NCBI RefSeq assembly: GCF_036370855.1
Contig: NC_088130.1
Span: 65,324,941-65,388,940 of the forward strand
Source of the DNA: Dromaius novaehollandiae
Taxonomy: Eukaryota; Chordata; Aves; Casuariiformes; Dromaiidae
DNA: 64,000 nucleotides
Direction of reading: 5' to 3'
Of this stretch, positions 39,184-50,209 are shown one piece after another. How positions within the stretch are numbered: position 1 is the first letter of the stretch; each line of letters begins with the position of its first letter. Made by a program: the position numbers and the translations under genes. The notes under the pieces were generated by a model. It had not been told where the DNA came from, searched no databases, and saw only the letters and a program-made list of their open reading frames with translations.

Positions 39184-42100
39184 TGAAAGTATTTATTGCA
39201 TAGCTAAAAATCCAGACTACCTAAATGCTATACAGATGCATACAGGTAAGAAAATCAGTATCCAACACCACCTAATCCCAGGGCCACTGAAAAATAATTG
39301 CTTCCCTGGCCTGTTTAGAAGTTTCCCAAAGTGTTAATCAAGGCCTGAAACACTATAGTCAGGATGACAAGGCAACTTGAAAACTCCACATTTTTGTTTT
39401 GCTCCAGATATATCTCTTCAGTACCTCCATTCAGGCAACATGATTAGAGTGGACCTAAGATGCACCAAAGGAAGCGATTTCTTTAAAAATATGCCATTAT
39501 AGCTTCTACCAGTTTTGTTCAAACACAGAGCCTCCTTTTTTCCGTTACAGTTCTGAACCTCTTTGAAATCACATTTCCCATTGCATAGTAGAAGGCCTTT
39601 ACTTCCAGTCCATAAGCAATGCAGGGAAAAGAGAGGTATGGGGCACTTCTGTTTAGTAATGTCAGCACTCTGCACCATCAAGAGTGTGAGAGAAAAAGAA
39701 CAAGAAGTATATTCCAGCTCAGCAGCTCAGCAGTTAGGAACTTAATCATACAGCTCACATCTTCCAGGGGAACACATTAACCCACTAAATATTGGCTGCT
39801 ATGAGTCAGGACAGATTCCATTTGCTCTACTGCAAGTTTACCACTGTGCAGAAAAATAGGATCGATAGGGCAGAACTACAAGAACACAGATATGACCTAG
39901 TTGTTCGGTCACTAGAGTAAGGGTGAGCCCTGAATTCCAGAAACCAGCTCATGGTTTCTAAAGCATTGTTATTAATATTAGAAGTTGTAGTATTTTACAG
40001 GGAACTGGCAGACCCAGGAAGAGAATGCATCTGCTTTCAGAACGAGATAATACTTCAGCCAGCTGCCACCTAACCTTGGCAGCATGTAAATCTCACAGAA
40101 TTCATCCCCATTTCAGCTGACCTCCAAAGCTTCACCCAGCAATTAAACTTTATTTACACAGGATATTTCCTTAGCTTTTGTGGGATTCATCACCACTCCT
40201 GACATGATATTCTACTGGGTTTACATAGATACAGCTACAGACTCATGCCTTTCCACCTGCATTGCATCAAAAATCACATTTACACTCACTATAGTCATTT
40301 CAGATAATTATAAGGATACTGCACTCCTTAAATGATCTCTGTACCAGGCTTCCCCTCCTCATTCCCCCCTCCTCTGCGATAACTTAGATTTGTCAGGAAG
40401 TCTGGTTTTTTATTATCACTGGTGACATGGATATGAATGATGGTGATGGGATAAGCTGGACATCACTTTCAGCATCATTATTTCCTTGTGTAGAGAATGT
40501 GCATTAAATAACATGATGATAGAAGGCATAAAATGTGATGTAGACTTGTAACGAAAATCCTTCAGTGATTGGCATTCAAGCAGAATAAATGAATTCCACT
40601 TAACCAGATGAAAGCAAGCATTCCTTCCATCATGAAGGAAACAGGCATCAAATGACTCTTGAATCTCTGTAGTCATATAAGAAAATGAGTTCCCAGAAAG
40701 TTGCATTCCTTCCTTTCATTAAACATAATGGCAAAAATATAGGGAATAAAGAGTTCAGGGACTGACTATTCCTCATCTAACTGCTCATGGTGTTGGTACA
40801 GGAAGCTTCTCAATTCAGGTCTCAGCTCAAGCTCAGAAAAGCCAAAATCATGACATCCCAAATTATTAGTTGCTTTTCAAAGTCTGGGTCAGTGTTCACC
40901 CTTGTGCCTTCCAGTTCTTCCTATGAATCATTTTTTGGTAGCATCAGATGAAAACAACAAAAAGCCAACATGCAGTTCAGCAGACACTTAGGCAGTAAAT
41001 TCTTAATACAGCTCTGAGCAAATAAAAGAAATATGATGTGCTCTTCTCCCATCTATTCAGATCCAAATCAGCTCAGCTACTGAGTTAGTACCTTAGTATA
41101 TCAGATTCTTGCCTGGCTATCCACACTGTACAGCCACCACAATTTAAAGTTACTAGAATATGCAGAAAGACTCACAGCAGAGGTCCCTCTCCTCTTCTTG
41201 CTCTCAGTTCCACTTACATGCTCTTACTATGCCCTTCTGGGGTTTCACACCTAACTGTCTGAATGTAGTCATTTTCTGTTTTTCTCTCCAGCTGTTGACT
41301 TTTGCCCTTCCCAGGATCTGATTTCGTCTTGTCACATGATTTCCTTTTATTATGTCTCTTTACATCACCTTTGGTATAGGTGGTTTCAGATATACAGCAA
41401 GTTATCTGCTTTTTGTTTATTTTCTCGCATTTATTTAAATACTTCACTTTGTCTCAGCTGAGCCAGTTTATACCTACTCCATTTGTCCCCCTTCTCAATG
41501 CCTGTTTATTCCATCATGTCTAGAACTAAGGTGCAAATAGCCTAAAAAACAGTTACAGGTATATTCCTCCACATCCCTCAAAGTGCAAATCCTATTTTAC
41601 CTATATCATTATGTTTAAAGAATTGCATATGATAAAGAATGGAGACAGGGAAATGATCACTACAAAATACTCCATTCAGTGCTACACAAGATATTCTAGT
41701 ATCTTCAGATTATCCATCCAAAAATCTAAATAAAAGAAATGGAAGACAAAATGCTTTGTAGAATCTACAAGAGGGGAATCACTATTATTTTTATTACTAA
41801 TATACACTTGACTAATTTCCTTGTAGAAGTATATCTACAGGAAGAGCTGAATGTAGAAAGAAGACAGTTGCCTAAAAGTTAAGATAAAATATTATACCTT
41901 GTATAGGGGGAAGCAGGGAGTTTACTATGAGAGTTGTAGAGGGGCTTAGATTCAAAAGGTACAAATGAAGAAAAATGTTACATAACAAAGAAGAACAATA
42001 TGCACGAAAAGCAAGTAATGACAGTTATTGCCCAGGAGACATGACTTGTACTAAATGTTAGTGGGAATGGATCTTTTCATTCTCCTGTAAATCCATAACC

Positions 42101-43920
42101 CTAATTAATACAGATTACCCTAGCAGAATCTTGACTGTGCACTTGTAAACCATCACCGCAAGATCTTACAGTTCCTGACAAACAAGCTTATTTTCTTTAT
42201 GACAGCTTCCATTATAAGCAATAAATGCACAGATTCAGGAGCCTAATTTCATTCAGGGGCAAGACATTTAATTTCACGGTCTCTCCTTCCAGCAAAAACA
42301 AGGGAAGCAGAGATAGAGAGGACACTGTGGCTACTTATATTTTTGTATCAGACTCTGCAACAGAACCTAGAAATGTTGGCCTAGGAACTGGGAGTCTTGA
42401 GCTCTTGGAGTCTTCCTAAATCTGAAAGGATTCAAACTGATCTCCTAAGGAATAGACTAGTATGAGAGTTTGAGAAGAAGGAGCCCCCTCCTTCACATAC
42501 AAGTGCAACTGTGATGGATGGAGAGAGAAAACAGTTGTTTACCAGTGGTTAAGACACACGAAGGGAAAGAGGCCTCTGTTCTGTTCCAGTCCCAGGGCTG
42601 GTTTCAAGGTGGTGTCTAGTGTTTCCAGCTGCAGCACGGTTGCTGCTTGGATGCTAGTACCCTGAAACACAATTTTGGAAATAGGAACATGAGACAGGAT
42701 TTCTCTGATCTAACTTTAGACTGTAGGAGATGACCATAATTAACTCATATGTAGATGTTTGCAGTTAATACAAGAAAACATGCCCTTATGTCTCATTTTA
42801 AGATTCTCAGTCATTTTCTGGCTCTTTCTCCTTGCCTCTGAATGCAGCTTTCCCAGATGGAGTCCATACATCTGCAGTGGTTAATTCTTAATCTTATCTG
42901 AGTACTCATTCAGTGTTAACCCCAGGCACTCACTAGGAATGTCCCTCACTTTCAAATTGCTTTTTGCTATTTCAGTTGAGCCTCTGGCTGTTTCAGTCAG
43001 AAGGAACAAATCCGTAAGGGTTACAAATGCTGGGGGAAAAAAACATAAACTGTATTTATATGCCAATGACCTTACACTTAATTTGTCAAACAGACCTGGT
43101 GTCATTAACCTGGCAATAATTGATCATTGAAAAATATATCAGCCAAATGTACTGTTAGGTGTTCAAGGGTTCAGTGGTGGGGCAGCTGACTTTTTTAAAC
43201 ACTGAATCACCATTCACAAAGCTACAGAAGTGGTGCTGGATGCAATCATGATATACCCAGGGGAACCATACAAGCATGGCAACTCCTTTGCCATGAACTT
43301 CTCTGGACAATGGTTAAAGAGATATCTTTTCTCACTGTCTTCCTACTAACCCTCCCAACAAATCCTTCCATGAACTGTAAAGCAATTGGTATACTGTAGT
43401 AAGAATCAGAACCCATCGAACACTTGCAAGAACACAGTATTTCCGTGCAAGCTTTTTGTTATGTAAAACAGAAGTGAAAAACAGTTTAAAAAATGCACAA
43501 AGATTTTTTTTCCCTAGAACAACAGCAATAAAAAAAATTAACTCTCAGAATCAAAAACAGAATTTATCTCATTCAAATAGGAATTTTACATCCTCATAAA
43601 TATGTATCATTTGTTCCCTTTCTTGTTGTCTTATGGAAAATACAGAAGTTTCTTATAAGCCAGTGTTTAATCTGTAGAATTTAGTTGCCTTATGTACAAC
43701 ATTTGTTACTCTTGAATATCTATTATTACTTTCGTACAGGACTAGGAAACACCCTTTGATTAACAGAATCCTTCCTCATATGTCAAGGAAGAGCACCTGT
43801 CATTTTTGCTTTTAAACTATCTAATCTTTCTTTCCCTATTAAAGTATTTGTGTGGCTGCCTTGTAATGGATTTTGCAGGGATGCTGCCTAGAAAAGATAC
43901 GCTTCTCATAAGGGCCCTAT

Positions 43921-43986
43921 TCACTGCCCAGTGAAATCAAGGGGTTTTTTTTTATTTTCCATCAGCTTCAGAAGGCTCTGGATAAG
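43921..43986. repeat. Possible remnant of an ancient amniote interspersed repeat
   Basis: The wording CAGTGAAATCAAGGGG, a T run, then CCATCAGCTTCAGAAGGCTC and TGGAT resembles a widespread old repeat with the form 'agtgaaatcaatggg...ccattgacttcaatgg...ggat'. Similar short echoes occur at 59857-59895 and 61305-61330. The match is from memory and weak. Confidence 0.3.
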
Positions 43987-46900
43987 AAGTGCATTTTCAA
44001 AGCATGGTTTGGGGATATATGGAAATCCTATTGACTGTTAGGATTCATATGACTAAGACCCACATACACTGATTTGAACACTTAGGCCTAAGTCATTGAT
44101 TTTTTTGCAGGCTTGGTTTATAAACTGCTGTAGGGTTTCGGCCCCCCATGTCAAACCTTATCCCTGAGTATTAGCATATTTTTCTGTCCTTTGTTAAAAC
44201 AAATAGATTTTTCAGACTACCCAGCTGCTTAAAATTAAATCTATGATCCCTCATGGACTTTAGCTTGCTATAGATTTTCTTAAAAATGCCGACAACCTCC
44301 TTTGCTCTGAAGAGATGAGCTTAGGCAAGATAACCTTTTCTTAGCAGAAGCACTTGTATTTGCTGAACCTCAGTTCTGAATCATCTGTAAACTGCACTTA
44401 GGAAACCCCAAGCGGTTTTAGTTCATTCTGGACAGCAGACAGAAAACATCCTATTTCCTCTCAACTGTATAAGAATTACTATAGTTTGAAATGAACAATA
44501 ACCTTATATTTATTTCTCGTTTATGAGCTTCTCTAGACAAGCTATGTCCCATACAGTGTCACAAAAAGCCCTGTTTCACCTATGTTCAGTTCATAAATTA
44601 ACTCTGAAATCTGGTAGATTTTGGATTAAGAAAGAGCTTCATAGTTGTGACTTTAGTAATTTGGGGAAGCATCCTTATTGCACAGGTATCCTCTCCACAG
44701 AGATGCTAATAATGATGCAAACTGACAAGAGAGCAATTCTATACATAAATAACAAAGAAGGGACTTAATCTAACAGCAGTGAATGCTGCAAACGAAACAA
44801 AGTCCATCCATCCCAGATATTACAACACTGAAAACTGTAACACTGAAGGAAAGTCTTGTTCAATCATAGGCAATTTTATATTAAACACAAAGCTACTGGT
44901 CATTGAAATACAAATTTGGAAAAGATTACACAGGAATCCAGTACTTTATTAGTTTAACACATCTACTTCTGAGAAATGCCAAGAAATAGGTCTGTGTGAA
45001 CAATAGATTTTTTTTAGTTTAGTGGCTAAATTCACAAAAATAATAAAAGGTACCATTGAAAACAAAGTACTTCTGTATGAATAGCTGAATTTTGTTTATA
45101 ACTCAAAATATTTTCTGATTGGCTGAAGCTAATTTTTTTTTATAAAAACAGAAACAGCAATGAACATTAGCCAGCTGAACCCAGAAGCAAAATATGCCCC
45201 AAAGCCATGCATTCAGCCTTAGTTAACACCTTTATAATAACATTATAGGACTTCTTCACATAATCAGCACATCTAGTATTACACATTAGACATCCAAGAG
45301 CCATTTTGGGGGGCTTTTTATTATTAAGGTCATCATTTAGCTTTGCTTTAAAACAGACATCTGACAAAGCTGAAGTATACATTGCTTTTGGTACCTGTCG
45401 GAGATGCAGGCAAAAGCCTTACAAAGTGCTGAAGTGCATTATGGACAACACTAGCAAACAAGACTGGTGTATAAAGTTATTCTAAGCATAACAGGGTGGT
45501 CAAAGAGCAGGTCACAGAGTCTTTTTAATTTCTTTAAAAACTATATAAAAACCCAGCAAAAAGCAAGATTATCAGAAGAAAAAGTTAAATGACTTTAACC
45601 TTGCATTATTTTCCTTGTATTCATTTTTCATTAAGCTGCTATGAACAATGTATACTCTAATATGTATATGTTCATTCCATATTTTGTGGGGGGAGGTGTT
45701 TCCAGGCTTCAATGAGATTTATAAAAAAAGGTCTTAAAGCTTCTATTCAAAGTAAACTTGGTATCAAAACCTTAACAATACTACTGCTACAAATTGGGGG
45801 TGGGGAGGGAGGAGAGGTCCTATTTTACTTTAGAGGACTGCTGATGAATCACATAATTATATTAACTTTTACAAAATGGATCCAAGCACCTAGCACTTCT
45901 ATGCTATACTTTGTAATTAGAAAATACATTATATTGATTGAACACAGATAATCAACCCCCATTCCATGTCATAAAAAAATTCTGATTCAGAAGTTAGCTA
46001 AAACTTGCAATGTGCTCATAAGACTCATATAAAAAGATACTATTTTGACAAGTGGCGCTTCTACAGAACATGATTAACTAATATCCAATATGAATTTAGT
46101 ATTTTAAGAGTTTTTTCTTTAATAACTACACTATTTAAATACACAGAGAGAAAGTAATGTCTGGATTTAAGTCAGGTAGACAATAGTCTTAGGCACAAGT
46201 AATTTTATCCTAGACTTAAAAATCCACTTACAGTGAGATCCAAAAACAGCCACTGCTACTACTTGAACCCAAAAGACAATTACAATTTTCTAGTTAAAAA
46301 TAAATAAATAATTAAATAAGGTGAATGCTGAACTAAGCTATGGTATTTTATATTGCTACAGAAAAACTGCTTACTGTGGGTGCTGGCATAGCATCTATGG
46401 AAATAAATTGAAAGATAAAGGATTTCTGAGGAAAAAGAAGTCTAACTGGGTTAAGCTACGAAGGCAGACAGGTGGTTTTTGACAGCTGGTGAAAAAGGCT
46501 TTCTTCCAGTCTCCAAAGCCCTTGTTCTTCTGTGGATTATTTAAAGTTGATCCCAGAAACAGAGAAAGACAAATGTAAGCTTTGACCAACACTGCTATCA
46601 AGACATCTTGCTCAGATGACCTTCTCATCTTTCTACATGAGGAACTTGGTGAGGTTAATGGATGAACTTTAACTGACTTCAGTGGTTCATGATCAGGTAG
46701 CTGCCAAAACCAGATCTAGCTACAACGTGTAACAGTGAGAATGAGTGATGACAAAAAGACAGACCATATTGTTACAGGCTGAATACAATAACCAAAAAAA
46801 GGGTTTGTTTTTGTTGTTTTTTGTTAACTTTTGTTTTTCTATTTAACTTCTGCAATCGTTTAGAAATAGTTTCTCTGTTAAGCATTTTTTTCACCTTCAT

Positions 46901-47810
46901 ATTTGCCAGTTGGATCAATCTAACAAGACCAAATTAGCAAATTAAGATTACCCTTGTAAGAACCCCCTGCTACCACTCTATTTCTATTGATTAGAAGTAT
47001 TCCTAGTAGATATTGATGGCTATTAATTTGTGATTCTAGGGTAGAATGATCGTTATTTCAAGTAACAGAAGTAAAATTGGCAAATTATTATCTACCATAA
47101 ATAGAGTAACCTTGGAAAGTTGTAGAGCCATAAAATGCACATCACAAAGACAACTCTCTGGATGAAAAAGGATCTGGTATTAACGAGCAACAGAGAGCCA
47201 TCAGTCTTCCTGATAGAAGGACATAGATTAATCTGCTGTTCAGTGGTTCATAGCAAATCATGGAATGTCTACCTTTCTCTACACTAAAAATGCTACTCCC
47301 TTTACTTGTCAGCTTTTTCTTTCAAGCATAGATTAATCTCTTCCTTCTTTTGGTGGTAAACTCTATCTTTGCTGAACTGTAATAACTGCCTCCTATTTCT
47401 ATTATACTTTGCACTAAAAATTTTCATTGAACAGGACATTGTTGGTTTGTTCTGCAGTTTATTTTAAAAGGAGTATTTTAAGAAAGCAGGGGTCGGTCTT
47501 ACTGAATTTGAAAAGAAACAATGACATCTGCATTTTTTTAATGGTTCTCATACATACTTTTTAAAAAAAATCTTCTCCAGTTTATTTGGCTTTACAACTT
47601 ACATCTTCTCTGTATCGTGTCAGTCAGATCCTGAATAGTAGGGGTAAAACTATGGAATACAACTGAAAACTGTCTTTTTTCTGTTATCTTGAGTTCTGTA
47701 CAATACTGCCAAATTGGAGTTGCCAGTACTCTGGAGGATTCATTGATTTTTCCATTGACAATTAAACCTGAACTCTTGAGAATGAACCCATATTATTTCC
47801 CTGTCATATA

Positions 47811-47840
47811 CACGCATACCTCCTTTTATTGCACTTCACA
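47811..47840 (+). repeat. Tigger left terminal inverted repeat
   Basis: Starts CACGCATACCTCC directly after the TA target site. It differs from the right terminus in the first 12 bases only at position 3 (C for G). The following TTTTATTGCACTTC is the usual left subterminal wording of Tigger1. Confidence 0.9.
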
Positions 47841-48219
47841 GATATTGCAGTCTTTACAAATTGAATGTTTGTGGCAAACCAGTGTCGAGCAAGTCTATCG
47901 TCACCATTTTTCCAACAGCATGTACTCACTTTGTGTCTCTGTGTCACATTTTGGTAATTCTTGCAATATTTCAAACTTTTTCATTATTATTCTATCTGTT
48001 ATGGTGATCTGTGATCAGTGATCCTGGATGTTACTATTGTAATTGTTTTGGGATGCTACGAACTGTGCCCATATAAGACGGTGAACTTAATCAATAAATG
48101 CTGTGTGTGTTCTGACTATTCCACTGACTGGCCGTTCCCCTATCTCTCTCCCTCTCCTCAGGCCTCCTTATTCCCTGAGACACAACAATATTGAAATTAG
48201 GTCAATTAATAACCCTACA

Positions 48220-49993
48220 ATGGCCTCTAAGTGTTTAAGTGAAAGGAAGAATGGCACATCTCTCACTTTAAATCAAAAGCTAGAAATGATTAAGCTTAGT
48301 GAGGAAGGCATGTTGAAAGCCAAGATAGGCCAAAAGCTAGGCCTCTTGCGCCAAACAGTTAGCCAAGTTGTGAATGTAAAGGAAGAGTTCTTGAAGGAAA
48401 TTAAAAGTGCTACTCCAGTGAACACACGAATGATAAGAAAGCAAAACAGCCTTATTGCTGATATGGAGAAAGCTTTAGTGGTTTAGATAGAAGATCAAAC
48501 CAGCCACAACGTTCACTTAAGCCAAAACCTAATCCAGAGCAAGGCCCTAACTCTCTTCAGTTCTATGAAGGATGAGAGAGGTGAGGAAGCTGCAGAAGAA
48601 AAGTCTGAAGCTAGCAGAGGTTGGTTCATGAGGTTTAAGGAAAGAAACTGTCTCCATAACATAAAAGTGTACAGTGAAGCAGCAAGTGCTGATGTAGAAG
48701 CTGCTGCAAGTTATCCAGAAGATCTAGCTAAGATAATTGATGAAGGTGACTACACTAAACAACAGATTTTCAATGTAGACAAAACAGCCTTATATTGGAA
48801 GAAGATGCCACCTAGGACTTTTTTAGCTAGGGAGGAGAAGCCAATTCCTGACTTCAAAGCTTCAAAGGACAGGCTGACTCTCTTGTTAGAGGCTAATGCA
48901 GCTGGTGACTTTAAGTTGAAGCCAGTGTTCATCTACCATTCCGAAAATCCTAGGGTCCTTAAGAATTATGCTAAATCTACTCTGCCTGTGCTCTATAAAT
49001 GGAACAACAAAGCCTGGATGACAGCACATCTGTTTACAACACGGTTTACTGAATATTTTAAGCCCACTGTTGAGACCTGCTGCTCAGAAAAAAAGATTCC
49101 TTTCAAAATATTACTACTCATTGACAATGCACCTGGTTACCCAAGAGCTCTGATGGAGATGTACGACGAGTTTAATGTTGTTTTCATGCCTGATAACACC
49201 ACATCCATTCTACAGCCCATGGATCAAGGAGTAATTTCGACTTTCAAGTCTTATTATTTAAGAAAAACATTTTGTAAGGCTATAGCTGCCATAGATAGTG
49301 ATTCCTCTGATGGATCTGGGCAAAGTAAATTGAAAACCTTCTGGAAAGGATTCACCATTCTAGATGCCATTAAGAACATTCATGATTCATTGGAGGAGGT
49401 CAAAATATCAATATTAACAGGAGTTTGGAAGAAGTTGATTCCAACCCTCATGGATGACTTTGAGGGGTTTGAGACTTCACTGGAGGAAGTAACTGTCAGA
49501 TGTGGTGGAAACAGAAAGAGAACTGGAATTAGAAGTGGAGCCTGAAGATGTGACTGAATCTCATGATAAAACTTTAACGGATGAGGAGCTGCTTCTTATG
49601 GATGAGCAAAGAAAGTGGTTTCTTGAGATGGAATCTACTCTTAGGGAAGCTGGTGTGAACATCGTTGAAATGAAAACAAAGGATTTAGAATGTTACATAA
49701 ACTTAGTTGATAAAGCAGCGGCAGGGATTGAGAGGATTGACTCCAATTTTGAAAGAAGTTCTGTTGTGGGTAAAATGCTATCAAACAGCACCAAATGCTA
49801 CAGAGAAATCCTTTCTGAGAGGAAGAGTCAATCAATGTGGCAAACTTCATTGTTGTCTTATTTTAAGAAGTTGCCACAGCCACCCCAACCTTCAGCAATC
49901 ACCACCCTGATCAGTAAGCAGCCATCAACATCGAGGCAAAACCCTCTATCAGCAAAAGGATTACGACTTACTGAAGGCTCAGATGATGGTTAG
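48220..49993 (+). pseudogene. Tigger1/TIGD1-like transposase, broken by one stop and one frameshift
   Basis: The protein would cut and reinsert the element. From the ATG at 48220 ([10 protein letters not shown]) to the TAG at 49991-49993 there are about 590 codons, close to the roughly 590-residue TIGD1 family. Residues about 12-60 ([12 protein letters not shown] ... RQTVSQVVN) form the pipsqueak/CENP-B-type helix-turn-helix. A second CENPB-type DNA-binding block contains [10 protein letters not shown]. The DDE_1 catalytic core follows, with Asp in NVDKTALYW (48778-48780, codon 187), LLIDNAPG (49123-49125, codon 302) and LQPMDQG (49222-49224, codon 335). That spacing of 114 and 32 intervening residues is pogo-like. 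Lesions: TAG at 48484-48486 (codon 89, where the family has Trp) and an apparent extra T at about 49496 that shifts the frame. A three-residue gap near VTESHDK also departs from what I recall of the family. Not a functional gene as written. Confidence 0.93.
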
Positions 49994-50177
49994 CATTTTT
50001 TAGTGATAAAGGATTTTTTTAATGAAGGTGTATATATTGTTTTTTCAGACATAATGCTACTGCAAACTTAATAGACTACAGTACAGTTTAAACATAACTT
50101 TTACATGCACTGGGAAACCCAAAAATTTGTGTGACTTGCTTTATTGTGATATTCATTTTATTTCGGTGGTCTGGAAT

Positions 50178-50207
50178 CGAACCCAAAATATCTCCGAGGT
50201 ATGCCTG
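50178..50207 (-). repeat. Tigger right terminal inverted repeat
   Basis: On the minus strand it begins CAGGCATACCTCGGAGATAT at 50207 and is followed outward by TA at 50208-50209. This end keeps the family's canonical CAGGCATACCTCG, including a CpG that has survived. Confidence 0.92.
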
Positions 50208-50209
50208 TA

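Larger units (their letters stand above)
29141..47808. other. Non-coding gene-desert stretch, no gene recognised
   Basis: About 18.7 kb of mainly unique AT-rich sequence. I see a GA-rich tract near 39.14 kb, two short imperfect tandem duplications (30185-30229 and 33331-33381) and a possible ancient-repeat remnant near 43.93 kb, each listed separately. The longest open frame (36109-36525) starts at TTG and has no recognisable motif. No splice-bounded exon, RNA gene or retroviral gene is evident. Confidence 0.6.
47811..50207 (+). mobile_element. Near-complete Tigger (pogo-group Tc1/mariner) DNA transposon, Tigger1-like
   Basis: A 2,397-base element bounded by inverted termini: CACGCATACCTC at 47811-47822 and, reading inward from 50207 on the minus strand, CAGGCATACCTC (11 of 12 identical). 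It is flanked by TA at 47809-47810 and TA at 50208-50209, the target duplication made by this superfamily. Length fits a full-length Tigger1 (about 2.4 kb from memory). Inside are a leader of about 400 bases, one transposase reading frame with two lesions, and a tail of about 200 bases. From memory both the noncoding ends and the coding part closely follow mammalian Tigger1. Many differences look like CpG decay: TTGCACTTCACAG where the family has CpGs, for example. The element sits about 24.6 kb upstream of RIT2 exon 1, with its transposase on the strand opposite to RIT2. It is non-autonomous as it stands. Confidence 0.95.

Noticed and set aside
48750-48932. Minus-strand open frame inside the Tigger element
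   Set aside because: It is the complement of the transposase catalytic region and has no separate identity.
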